A stretch of 64,000 nucleotides of DNA from Bacillota bacterium (GTDB lineage: Bacteria; Sysuimicrobiota; Sysuimicrobiia; Sysuimicrobiales; Segetimicrobiaceae): positions 1-64,000 of the forward strand of contig JAJPIA010000054.1 of the NCBI GenBank assembly GCA_021324975.1, read 5' to 3'. Position numbers and translations under genes: made by a program. This document shows, one piece after another, positions 52,964 through 60,911 of the stretch. The notes below the pieces were generated by a model, which was not told the origin of the DNA, searched no databases, and worked only from the letters and a program-made list of their open reading frames with translations. Position 1 is the stretch's first letter; each line of letters opens with the position of its first letter.

Positions 52964-53578
52964 TCACGCGGAATGATCAAGCCCGCCCGCGGATGGTGGG
53001 GAGGCCGCGAGAAACGGCCGTTCCCGCGTGTGCAGCGGGACCTCGCAGAAGTTGTTGGCGTCCACGCGCAACGGCCGGCCCGACTTGGCGTTGTAGTTCT
53101 CGTGCGCGATGTGCGCCGTCAGTTCGACGATCTCTCGCTCCGAGAACAGCGCCTGCAGCCGCGCGAAGAACTCGTCCGGCACGTCCACGGGCGTTGCGCT
53201 CACGCGGTCCGCGTACTCCAGCGCGACGCGCTCCCGCTCGGACAGCGCGGCGGCCTCCCGGATTCCGAGCGCGGCCTCGATCTTCTCCTGCGATAGACCG
53301 GCCTTGCCGCCCCCGGCGGCATTGGAGTCCATTCAGAAAGGACAGCCGTTACGCGCCGCCACCCGCATGCGCACCAGGAAGGCAAGCGGCGCGCCGATCG
53401 CCCACCGCCCCGTTGTGAAGATCATGTTGGGCAGGAAAGACGCCAGCATCGCCCGGCGTGAATGCGCGTACACTTTGATCGGGTTCAACGGCTTACCGAG
53501 AAACATGCGGAACATCGCCTGAATGATCCCTGCGAGGAGGCCCGCCTCGCGCCCTTCAAGCGATCGGACCCTGGCCAT
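52964..53578 (-). CDS. AhpD/carboxymuconolactone-decarboxylase-like candidate selenoprotein (CPFU), copy A
   Basis: One continuous frame of 204 residues if TGA at 53333-53335 (codon 82) is read as selenocysteine. VRMRVAARNGCPF-TGA-MDSNAAGGG falls exactly on the AhpD redox motif NGCxxC-x-D, with Sec replacing the second Cys. The frame after TGA is fully conserved: LSERERVALEYADRVSATPV and IVELTAHIAHENYNAKSG are family blocks, ending NNFC. The N-terminal half (LNPIKVYAHSRRAMLASFLP) is also intact. A GC hairpin lies 11 nt after the TGA. Predicted thiol/selenol peroxidase or disulfide-type oxidoreductase. ATG chosen at 53578; a GTG at 53587 is possible. The alternative is an isolated nonsense mutation. 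Confidence 0.82.
53305..53321 (-). promoter_or_regulatory. Candidate bacterial SECIS hairpin, copy A
   Basis: On the minus strand, TGCCGCC-GGG-GGCGGCA forms a perfect 7-bp stem with a G-only triloop. It begins 11 nt after the TGA; the loop is 19-21 nt downstream of it. Bacterial SelB-binding SECIS elements lie within the ORF about 15-35 nt after UGA with G (and often U) in the apical loop, so position and loop fit. Confidence 0.6.
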
Positions 53579-53759
53579 CGCGATCACCGTCCTTTCGGAG
53601 AGGTTCGGTGCGATGTCTACCTTCTACGTGGCCCCGGTTCCGGGCCGACCGGCAAGAACGCTTCCCGGCCGGGTTTTGACCGTACACTACCCGCTCGTCC
53701 TTTCAGGGCAGGGGGATCCGGGGCCGAAGGTGCGTCTGCCGTGACGTCCACACCCGACG

Positions 53760-53999
53760 TTGACATCTTGCCTGAGGGGCGATCGCCCGGCGCAGACCTT
53801 GCTCCGGTGGCAATTCAGGCACGCGCACGACCTCCTCGACGCGGCGATCGAGCCGTTCCCGCACCAGGCCGCTTTGCCGCGGCGGTCCGGCACGATATCA
53901 CCGGCCGCAGCGTTCTACGCACACGCCGCAGTGATCATCGCGCCCGCAACGATGCGCGGGTCAGCGCGGGCCATGGCAAGGATTCGATCACGGATGTGA
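53760..53999 (+). pseudogene. N-terminal fragment of a DinB-fold protein
   Basis: A TTG-initiated frame reads LLRWQFRHAHDLLDAAIEPF then SPAAAFYAHAAVIIAPATMR. This matches the first two helices of DinB/DUF664-type proteins ('…QFRHAHDLLDATIE…PAGAFYAHAV…'), including the first metal-site His region. Similarity stops near 53960 and the frame ends at 53999. No downstream continuation was found. Confidence 0.45.
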
Positions 54000-54085
54000 T
54001 CACGCTCTTGGACGGTAAACATCAACGAGTGATTTCGACCTGCAGGGGGCGTGGCCCCGTATTCCGCGCGCCGGCGCCGTCGATC

Positions 54086-54739
54086 TTACGGTTTGCCTCT
54101 ACGCTCAATGAACACGTGTGTTGCCTTTTCCCCGGCGACGGTCTTGACGGGGATGAGCCCAAGCTCTGAGAGATTGAGCCCGTGAAAGAGGTGTTCCCCT
54201 TCGCCGAGCAGGACCGGCGACAGCGCCAGGTGCATTTCATCGACGTGGCCCGCCGTCAAATATTGACGAATGACCGACACGCCGCCGCCGATTCGCACAT
54301 CCTTGCCTTCGGCCGCTTCCCTTGCCTTCTTCAACGCAGACTCCGGTCCGTCGGTGACGAAGTAGAATGTCGTGCCCCCGTCCAGCGCAAGGGAAGGTCG
54401 CGAGTGGTGCGTGAGGACGAAGACAGGTGTGTGATACGGTGGGTTGTCACCCCACCACCCTTTCCAGGAGTCATCCTTCCAAGGACCCCGCACCGGCCCG
54501 AACATATTCCGGCCAAGAATCCAGGCCCCGACATTCTCGAAAGATTGAGCGGCGATCCGATTGTCGACGCCGCGGGTCCCGCCGTGTTGACTGTGCATTT
54601 TCCTGAACACTTCGGTGTCTTGGAACCACGCGTGCAGCTCGAAGCCGCGCACCCCGAGCGGATTGTTTAGATCCTGCCGTGGTCCGGCGCCGAACCCGTC
54701 GATCGAAATTGAAAACGCACCAACCTTCACTTTGCCCAC
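54086..54739 (-). CDS. Dihydrofolate-reductase-family protein (RibD C-terminal type)
   Basis: 217 residues. VGAFSISIDGFGAGPRQDLN, AWILGRNMFGPVRGPW, FVLTHHSRPSLALDGGTTFYFV, VRIGGGVSVIRQYLTAGHVD and DEMHLALSPVLLGEGEHLF are the RibD-C/DHFR-like blocks (NADPH site and substrate pocket). Probably a pyrimidine- or folate-type reductase of unknown substrate. The GTG at 54739 has a perfect AAGGAGG site 6 nt upstream. A longer frame with an ATG upstream lacks a ribosome site. Confidence 0.85.
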   Translation of the reverse strand: MGKVKVGAFSISIDGFGAGPRQDLNNPLGVRGFELHAWFQDTEVFRKMHSQHGGTRGVDNRIAAQSFENVGAWILGRNMFGPVRGPWKDDSWKGWWGDNPPYHTPVFVLTHHSRPSLALDGGTTFYFVTDGPESALKKAREAAEGKDVRIGGGVSVIRQYLTAGHVDEMHLALSPVLLGEGEHLFHGLNLSELGLIPVKTVAGEKATHVFIERRGKP

Positions 54740-54864
54740 CGTCTGCCTCCTTCGCGCGGTACCGCTCGATTCGATTCTTCCGCGAGTAGTCGAACACAGC
54801 CTGTGGGAATCGACAGCCGCACGGATCATCACGAAGCGTTGGCTCGGGTCGTCGTCAGACGCCA

Positions 54865-55602
54865 CTAATCACATGGCGGCAAGTCTATCGCGATTGCGGC
54901 ACCATAGTCAGAGAAATCGAAGATCGAAGTGACGCGTTGACTCGCAGACCCCGCGGAGATCGTGTACTCTGCGACTATGCGAACTGGCAGGTGATTCCCA
55001 GCATCAACGTAGACCGCGGTACCCGGAAGGTACGTCAGCGCGCGATCGGAACGCATCGGGTCCGGAGCCGTGCCGGTGACCAAGTATGTGTGGACAGGCG
55101 TTCCGTGGATTTCCGAATCCTCACCGCGCGAGACGTTGCGCGTTCCGAGGCCGCTGATGAGGATGTTGACCGGAAGGGTGGGAGAAGCTGCCGATGGATC
55201 GCGTCGAATCGGATTGCACTGCCACGGCCCAGGGCCACCGGATCCGGGTACAGCACGAAATCTCGAGTCGTCTCCCACGATTACAATTTCCAACTCACCC
55301 TGCGGGGTCTGCAGTGTCATGTGAAGCTTGTCGGGCGGGACGATCTCGAAGGAAAGATCGGTAACTTGTACCGGGGCGTCCCCGACGACACGCACCGTGA
55401 CACGTGCACGATACGAAGATGCGTTCAACAACTGAACAGCCGCCACCAGTTCCTGCCACGCGGCTTGGTCTCCCGACACGGCAAGATCGGCATGTGCGAC
55501 GGTGGCAAGCAACGATGGGACAACCAGTGCAGCCGTCACGACAAACCACCGAGTTACGCGCGCAGTACGCACTGAAGTCCCCCCGGGCGACGCCATCGCC
55601 AT
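54865..55602 (-). CDS. Secreted LolA/lipoprotein-carrier-like protein
   Basis: 245 residues with a signal peptide (RWFVVTAALVVPSLLATVAHA). The mature part, ASSYRARVTVRVVGDAPVQV, SFEIVPPDKLHMTLQTPQGE and a following long beta series, looks like the half-barrel of LolA/LppX-type lipid or lipoprotein carriers. I do not assign it to a named family. The start is uncertain because no ribosome site precedes the chosen ATG. It ends FDFSDYGAAIAIDLPPCD. Confidence 0.6.
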   Translation of the reverse strand: MAMASPGGTSVRTARVTRWFVVTAALVVPSLLATVAHADLAVSGDQAAWQELVAAVQLLNASSYRARVTVRVVGDAPVQVTDLSFEIVPPDKLHMTLQTPQGELEIVIVGDDSRFRAVPGSGGPGPWQCNPIRRDPSAASPTLPVNILISGLGTRNVSRGEDSEIHGTPVHTYLVTGTAPDPMRSDRALTYLPGTAVYVDAGNHLPVRIVAEYTISAGSASQRVTSIFDFSDYGAAIAIDLPPCD

Positions 55603-55666
55603 TGTACACGCTGAAGGAGGACTTACGCTGGGGCCCACGCACGGTCCGGACCCAGGACGCCGGACC

Positions 55667-56884
55667 CTAGACGTAGTCCGGGCGGCCGGCGCCGATGCCT
55701 ACTGCGGCCATGCCCAGCGCAGTCACGAGGAGCATGAGCACGGGCGCGTCCCAGCTTCCGGTCAGATCGTACAGGTAGCCGAAGACGATCGGGCCCGTGG
55801 CGGCGAACAAGTAGCCGATCGACTGCGCCATCGCGGACAGCGCGGCGGTGTGGCCCGGATGTCGTGCGCGCAGCGCAAGGAATGAAAGTGCCAGCACGAA
55901 GCACGAGCCTGCGCCGACGCCAGCAATCAAAACCCAGACCGTGGCGAGCCCGGGCGCGGCGCCGAGACCGATGTAGGCGATTGCGCAGCAGATCGCGCTC
56001 GCACAGGCGAGTCGTCCCTGATGAACCTGACGATTGATTAACAGGGGTAGCGTGAGACTTACGAGCAGGGATGCAATCTGAAACCCAAGCAGCTCGTATC
56101 CGGCGTCATGTGCGCTGATCCCGTGAGCCCTCAGGAAGACGGGAAGCCAGCCGATGATCACGTAGAATCCGAACGATTGCAGCCCGAAGAACGCGGTGAC
56201 CTGCCAGGCAAGCAACGAGCGCCACGGCATCACTGTCTCCGGGCCGCGTGGGGCCGCGCGCCGTTCGCCAGCGTGCTTGGTTTGCGGGAGCCACAGCACC
56301 GCGGCGGTCAGCGCGAGCACGGCCCAAGAACCGAACGCGGTCCGCCAGCCGCCCGGGGCGACGGCGGCGAGCGGGACGGCGACTCCCGACGCGATCGCGC
56401 CCGTGAGACCCATCATCGTCACATATACACCGGTCATCACGCTTTGGTGCGCCGGGTAGCGTTGCTTGACCACGACAGGCAGCAGCACGTTCGCGACGGC
56501 GATCGCGATACCGAGCACGATTGTCCCGCCGTATAATGCAGCCACGAAGGGCAACGAGCGCGCCGCGATCCCGCAGGTCAGGAGGAGCATCGCCGCGAGC
56601 AGCGTCCGCTCGATGCCGATCCGTTGTGAGATGCGCAGCGCGAGCGTAGAGAACGCGGCAAATGCCAGTAGGGGCAGCGTGTTGAGCAAGCCGGCCTCTG
56701 TGCCGGATAGCCCGAAGCGATGGCTGATTGTGCCCAGCAGCGGACCAACCACTGTCAAAGACGCACGAAGGTTGGCGGCGATCAGCAGAACACCCGTCAA
56801 GAGTATTACGTTGCGGGCGGTTCGCGGGCGTGCTTGCAGCGCGCGATCGCGCTCCACCGTGGCGCCTCGTGTCATCCTGCTCAC
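55667..56884 (-). CDS. MFS transporter, CynX/NimT-like
   Basis: 405 residues with about 12 membrane segments. LLIAANLRASLTVVGPLLGT (the conserved 'NLRAxLTxVGP' of cyanate/nitroimidazole transporters), SLLAWQVTAFFGLQSFGFYVIIGWLP and GYLFAATGPIVFGYLYDLTG are typical. Function as cyanate, nitroimidazole or glucose-type transport is possible. An ATG three codons inside the called start is equally possible. It is divergent from the RNR promoter region. Confidence 0.82.
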   Translation of the reverse strand: MSRMTRGATVERDRALQARPRTARNVILLTGVLLIAANLRASLTVVGPLLGTISHRFGLSGTEAGLLNTLPLLAFAAFSTLALRISQRIGIERTLLAAMLLLTCGIAARSLPFVAALYGGTIVLGIAIAVANVLLPVVVKQRYPAHQSVMTGVYVTMMGLTGAIASGVAVPLAAVAPGGWRTAFGSWAVLALTAAVLWLPQTKHAGERRAAPRGPETVMPWRSLLAWQVTAFFGLQSFGFYVIIGWLPVFLRAHGISAHDAGYELLGFQIASLLVSLTLPLLINRQVHQGRLACASAICCAIAYIGLGAAPGLATVWVLIAGVGAGSCFVLALSFLALRARHPGHTAALSAMAQSIGYLFAATGPIVFGYLYDLTGSWDAPVLMLLVTALGMAAVGIGAGRPDYV

Positions 56885-57051
56885 CCATAGCGCGGCTGTT
56901 GGTCGATGTCACGTGCCGCCCCACATTTTACTCGGGCCATCGTCGAATCGGTGCTCATCGAGACTACCTTGTCCTCTAGGCTGTCGATTTACCGTGCCCG
57001 GCTCGCCTCGAACTGCGGCCCGACATCGAACAAGCGCTCTCGAACATATGC

Positions 57052-57081
57052 TTGACACTCACGCGCGTTCGTGCCTATACT
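57052..57081 (+). promoter_or_regulatory. nrd operon promoter
   Basis: TTGACA (57052-57057) and TATACT (57076-57081) with an 18-nt spacer. This is a near-consensus sigma-70 promoter; the transcript would start about 57088, just before the riboswitch P1 helix at 57106. Confidence 0.82.
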
Positions 57082-57105
57082 CAGTCCACAATTGAATAGG
57101 TCGCC

Positions 57106-57302
57106 GTGAACGGGTGCCTCCAACTTTTGTTGGAGGGTAAAAGGGAAGTCCGGTGCGGCCGCGCGTGCGACAGCCTGTACGCGGCCCAAGACCGGCGCGG
57201 TCCCGCCACTGTAACGGGGAGTTGCTTCCTGCGTGCGCCACTGGGATGACCGGGAAGGCATGGAGCAGCGAGGATCCGGAGCCAGGAAACCTGCCCGTTC
57301 AC
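57106..57302 (+). promoter_or_regulatory. Adenosylcobalamin riboswitch
   Basis: A full class-I cobalamin aptamer. P1 pairs GTGAACGGG (57106-57114) with CCCGTTCAC (57294-57302). The core has GGGAAG (57143-57148), GCCACTG (57205-57211) and the B12 box AGCCAGGAAACCTGCC (57280-57295), with a large peripheral helix in between. It should bind adenosylcobalamin and, with the terminator downstream, shut off the class I RNR when B12 is plentiful. Confidence 0.95.
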
Positions 57303-57360
57303 GTGCGCGTACGGGGCCTTCGGTAGAGAGGTAGTACGCATCGTGTGAAGGTATGCCTAT

Positions 57361-57396
57361 CGGTCCCGCGTGCGTTTAGCGGGGCCGTTTTTTCTT
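57361..57396 (+). terminator. Riboswitch-controlled intrinsic terminator
   Basis: CGGTCCCGC (57361-57369) pairs with GCGGGGCCG (57379-57387) through a 9-nt loop, followed by six Ts (57388-57393). It lies between the aptamer and the RNR start, giving transcriptional attenuation when cobalamin is bound. Confidence 0.9.
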
Positions 57397-57428
57397 GCCC
57401 GCTATGCCACACACAAGGGGGCTTCTTG

Positions 57429-59780
57429 ATGAGCACGGAAGCGCGTACCGGTCTCGTGCATGAGCTGACCCGCGGCCTGCGCGGGGAGGACGCGATACGA
57501 CGCCTGCTCCTCGACGACCTCGCCTCCCCGCTCGGCGGTAGCGCCGCCGACGACGCCGATACGCTCGTCAAAGCCGCGCTACAGAACGTCCATCTCGAAC
57601 CCGACCTCGACCACGTCGCGGTCAGGGCGTTTCTCCGGACCCTGTACCGCGAAGCGCTCGGAACCCCCGATCCCTCGTCCGCGGAGTATCGCAGGCGCTT
57701 TGCCGCCTACGTCCAGGAGGGAATCGCCCGTGGTGCGCTGGACGCGCGGTTACTGCGCTTCGATTTAGACACACTGGCGGATGCGCTCCAGCCGAGCCGG
57801 GACGCCGCGCTTCGCTTTATTGCCGTGTCCACGCTCGCGGACCGGTATCTCGTCCGCGACCCCGACACACGGCGTGTGCTCGAGACACCCCAGTTCATGT
57901 TCATGCGCGTCGCCATGGGACTGGCCGTAGCGGAGCAAGATCTCACGGGGTGGGCGCGGACATTCTACGAGGCCATGAGCTCGATGTGGTACCTCCCCAG
58001 CACTCCCACCCTGTTCAACGCGGGCACGCCGCACCATCAACTGGCGTCATGCTACCTGTCCGACGTTCTGGATTCGATGGACCACATCCTGGAGTCCGCG
58101 GGCGACTTCGGCCGGCTGGCCAAGCTTGCCGGCGGGCTCGGGGCGTCCGTGAGCAAGCTCCGCGCGGCCGGGTCGCCCGTCCGGGGCATCAACGGCACAT
58201 CGTCCGGCATCGTGCCGTTCGTGCACGTGTATGATGCCCTGCTCCACGCCGTGAGCCAGGGCGGACGGCGGCGCGGCACGCTCGCCGTATACCTCGAGCC
58301 ATGGCATCTCGAGATCCGGGCAGTCCTCGACCTCAAGCGGAACTCTGGGGACCCGTATCGCCGGGCGCCCAGCCTTAACACGGCCCTCTGGATTCCCGAT
58401 GAGTTTCTCCGACGCGTGGAAGCGGACGACGAATGGTATCTCTTTGACCCCTCGTACACTCCTGAACTCACGGAGGCCTGGGGCGCCGGCTTCCGCCGCG
58501 CATACACGGAGCGCATCCATCAGGCGCTCGGGGGCGAGCTTCCGGCGCATGCGTTCCGGGTGCTGCGGGCCCGCGAGCTGTACCGCGAGATCCTGGCCAC
58601 GTTGCAAGAAACGAGCCACCCCTGGCTCGTGTTCAAGGACGCCGGCAATCTTCGCAGCATGCTCGCCGGGACCATCCACAGCAGCAACCTGTGCACGGAG
58701 ATCTTCCTCCCGACTTCGCCCGATGAGATCGCGGTGTGCAATCTCGCGAGCGTCAATCTCGCGCGCCATCTCGGACCGACCGGCGTGGAATGGGATCGCC
58801 TGCGGCGGACGGTCGAGATCGCCATCCGGGGCCTCGACAACGTAATCGACTTGAACTTGTACCCTGTCGAGAAGACGCGGGCCTCAAACCTCAAGAACCG
58901 CCCGATCGGCCTGGGCGTCATGGGAGTCGCGGAGACGTTTGCCCGGTTCGGCCTTGCGTACGGCGAACCGGCCGCGCTCGACCTCGTGGACCGCGTCGTC
59001 GAGTTCATCAGCTACCACGCGATCCTGGCGTCGCACCGGCTGGCGGAGGCGCGCGGCAGCTTCCCGGCATTCGCCGACAGCCGCTGGGCGCAGGGACACG
59101 TCCCGATCGACACGCTCGGCGACCTCGACCGGGATCGAGGTACCCCGGTCGCGGTGGAGCGTGGCACGCGCCTTGACTGGGAGGGCGTACGCGGCCGGAT
59201 CCGCCGCGGCATGCGCAACGGAACGGTCATGGCGATCGCGCCGACCGCGACGATCGGGCTCATCGCGGGGACCACTCCGAGTCTCGACCCATACTACGCC
59301 AACGTCTTCTCCCGGCAAACGCTCTCGGGCAAGTTCATCGAGCTCAATCCCGTCTTGGTAGAGGAGCTTCGCGCCGGTGGGCTGTGGGAAGATGTGCGCG
59401 CGCGGTTGATTGAAGCGCGGGGGGACATCGCCGGAATCGAGGAAATCCCCGAAGTCCTCCGACGCCGGCACCTCACGGCCTACCAGATCCCGCCGGACGC
59501 GTACATCGACGTGGCGGCACGAGCGCAAAAGTGGGTCGACATGGGGATCAGCCGCAATCTCTACCTGACAGAGCGGGATCTCACCGCGATGGAAGAAGTG
59601 TACCGGCGCGCGTGGCGAGCCGGCCTGAAATCGACGTACTATCTCTTCATGTCCCCACGCATGTACGCGGAGCAGACGAGCGTGTGGGTGAACAAGGCGC
59701 TCAAGCGGCCTCGCTGGCACCTCGACGACGGGATTCCAGAGGTCAAGGCGTGTGACGTGTCCTGCGAGTCGTGCCAGTGA
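57429..59780 (+). CDS. Ribonucleoside-diphosphate reductase, alpha (catalytic) subunit, class I
   Basis: 783 residues reducing NDPs to dNDPs. NLCTEI gives Asn420, Cys422 and Glu424; the redox pair is Cys208 (ASCYLSD) and Cys437 (AVCNLASVNL). The C-terminal swinging pair is Cys779 and Cys782 (CESCQ). SLNTALWIPDEFL, APTATIGLIAGTTPSLDPYY and SPRMYAEQTSVWVNKALKRP are NrdA-type blocks. The usual N-terminal ATP-cone is absent; the first 80 residues are a helical region without a V-x-KRDG motif. The ATG follows AAGGGGG. It is followed by the beta subunit after 16 nt and is controlled by the cobalamin riboswitch, implying a B12-dependent class II enzyme elsewhere. Confidence 0.93.
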   Translation: MSTEARTGLVHELTRGLRGEDAIRRLLLDDLASPLGGSAADDADTLVKAALQNVHLEPDLDHVAVRAFLRTLYREALGTPDPSSAEYRRRFAAYVQEGIARGALDARLLRFDLDTLADALQPSRDAALRFIAVSTLADRYLVRDPDTRRVLETPQFMFMRVAMGLAVAEQDLTGWARTFYEAMSSMWYLPSTPTLFNAGTPHHQLASCYLSDVLDSMDHILESAGDFGRLAKLAGGLGASVSKLRAAGSPVRGINGTSSGIVPFVHVYDALLHAVSQGGRRRGTLAVYLEPWHLEIRAVLDLKRNSGDPYRRAPSLNTALWIPDEFLRRVEADDEWYLFDPSYTPELTEAWGAGFRRAYTERIHQALGGELPAHAFRVLRARELYREILATLQETSHPWLVFKDAGNLRSMLAGTIHSSNLCTEIFLPTSPDEIAVCNLASVNLARHLGPTGVEWDRLRRTVEIAIRGLDNVIDLNLYPVEKTRASNLKNRPIGLGVMGVAETFARFGLAYGEPAALDLVDRVVEFISYHAILASHRLAEARGSFPAFADSRWAQGHVPIDTLGDLDRDRGTPVAVERGTRLDWEGVRGRIRRGMRNGTVMAIAPTATIGLIAGTTPSLDPYYANVFSRQTLSGKFIELNPVLVEELRAGGLWEDVRARLIEARGDIAGIEEIPEVLRRRHLTAYQIPPDAYIDVAARAQKWVDMGISRNLYLTERDLTAMEEVYRRAWRAGLKSTYYLFMSPRMYAEQTSVWVNKALKRPRWHLDDGIPEVKACDVSCESCQ

Positions 59781-59796
59781 GAGGAGGCATACCGAG

Positions 59797-60786
59797 ATGG
59801 CGGGGCAACTGATCTGCAACGATTCCCTGGAACCGATCCAACTGTTTCCGCTGCGCTATCCGTGGGCGTACGCGCACGCGCAACAGGGCAAGCGGAACAC
59901 CTGGTTCCCGGAAGAAGTCCCGCTCGGCGACGACGTGCAAGATTGGGAGCTGCGGTTGACACCGCGGGAGCGCCATGGGGTCGAGATGTTGCTCGGATTC
60001 TTCAACCCCATGGAATCCTTGGTCACACACAACCTGGCTCTGGTGATCTATCAGCACGTCACCGCGCCGGAGGCGCGCCTGTACCTGGCCCGGCAGATCT
60101 GGGAAGAGGCAAACCACACGATGGCATTCGAGTACGTGCTCAAGACCCTGCCCGTCGATCGCGCGCGCGTGTTCGCAGCCCATCACGAGGAACCGGCCAT
60201 CCGAGCGAAGGAATCATTTCTGCAACACATCTCCCGCGCGATGCTTGAGCCCCTGGACCTACGCAGGACGGAGGGGAAGCAACGGTTTCTCCGGGACCTC
60301 GTCGGTTACTATATCGTCCTCGAGGGCGTGTTCTTCTACGGGGGGTTTCTGTTCGCGTACGCATTTCGCCGGCGCAACCTGCTGCGCGGCCTCGCGACCA
60401 TCGTGGATTGGGTTCTGAAGGACGAGAGCCTGCACCTCTCCTTCGGCGTGCACCTGGTGACGCAGTTGCTCAACGAACATCCCGACGTCATGACGCCGGC
60501 CGTCGGCCAAGAGATCAAAGTGCTCATCCTGCAGGCGGTGGACCTGGAACGGCGCTACAACCGCGCCATCCTCCCTGAGCCGGTCCTGGGGGTGAGCGCG
60601 GAGGTGCTCACGGCATATACCGAGTATGTCACCGACCGGCGGCTCGAGGAGTTGGGGCTGGGTGCACACTTCGGCACACCGAATCCGGCCAAGTGGATGG
60701 CCACGGAAGTCGATGCGCCGGAGATCGTCAACTTCTTCGAAGCCACAAACGTGCACTACGAAGTAGGCGCGGACCGGAATCGGTAG
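59797..60786 (+). CDS. Ribonucleoside-diphosphate reductase beta subunit, class Ic-like (no radical tyrosine)
   Basis: 329-residue ferritin-fold protein. Metal ligands are Glu73 (FNPMESLV), Glu104 and His107 (WEEANHTMAFEY), Glu176 (IVLEGVFFYGGF), Glu210 and His213 (KDESLHLSFG). At the radical site, where class Ia/Ib enzymes have Tyr (E+7), this protein has Phe111. All-Glu ligands with Phe are the pattern of chlamydial class Ic enzymes, which use a Mn(IV)/Fe(III) cofactor. The C-terminal EIVNFFEATNVHYEVG supplies the interaction tail. The ATG has a GAGGAGG site. Same operon as the alpha subunit. Confidence 0.93.
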   Translation: MAGQLICNDSLEPIQLFPLRYPWAYAHAQQGKRNTWFPEEVPLGDDVQDWELRLTPRERHGVEMLLGFFNPMESLVTHNLALVIYQHVTAPEARLYLARQIWEEANHTMAFEYVLKTLPVDRARVFAAHHEEPAIRAKESFLQHISRAMLEPLDLRRTEGKQRFLRDLVGYYIVLEGVFFYGGFLFAYAFRRRNLLRGLATIVDWVLKDESLHLSFGVHLVTQLLNEHPDVMTPAVGQEIKVLILQAVDLERRYNRAILPEPVLGVSAEVLTAYTEYVTDRRLEELGLGAHFGTPNPAKWMATEVDAPEIVNFFEATNVHYEVGADRNR

Positions 60787-60911
60787 GACAAACACCCATG
60801 CCCATCCATCTCCCCAGGCCTCTTCTCACGACGGTCGTGGCGAAGACGGGGACGTCCATCTGATAACGTGAGGCATGAGGACCGGCACGCAACGAACGAG
60901 GAGGAATCGCG

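Noticed and set aside
53613-53744. 43-codon ORF upstream of the candidate selenoprotein A gene
   Set aside because: The ribosome site is poorly spaced and the product has no recognisable feature; probably promoter-region noise.
57045-57060. Possible LexA box overlapping the nrd promoter (CGAACATATGCTTG)
   Set aside because: Only the left half matches GAAC-N4-GTTC. The right half is GCTTG, so it is not a credible SOS box. It was noted because RNR genes can be SOS-induced.
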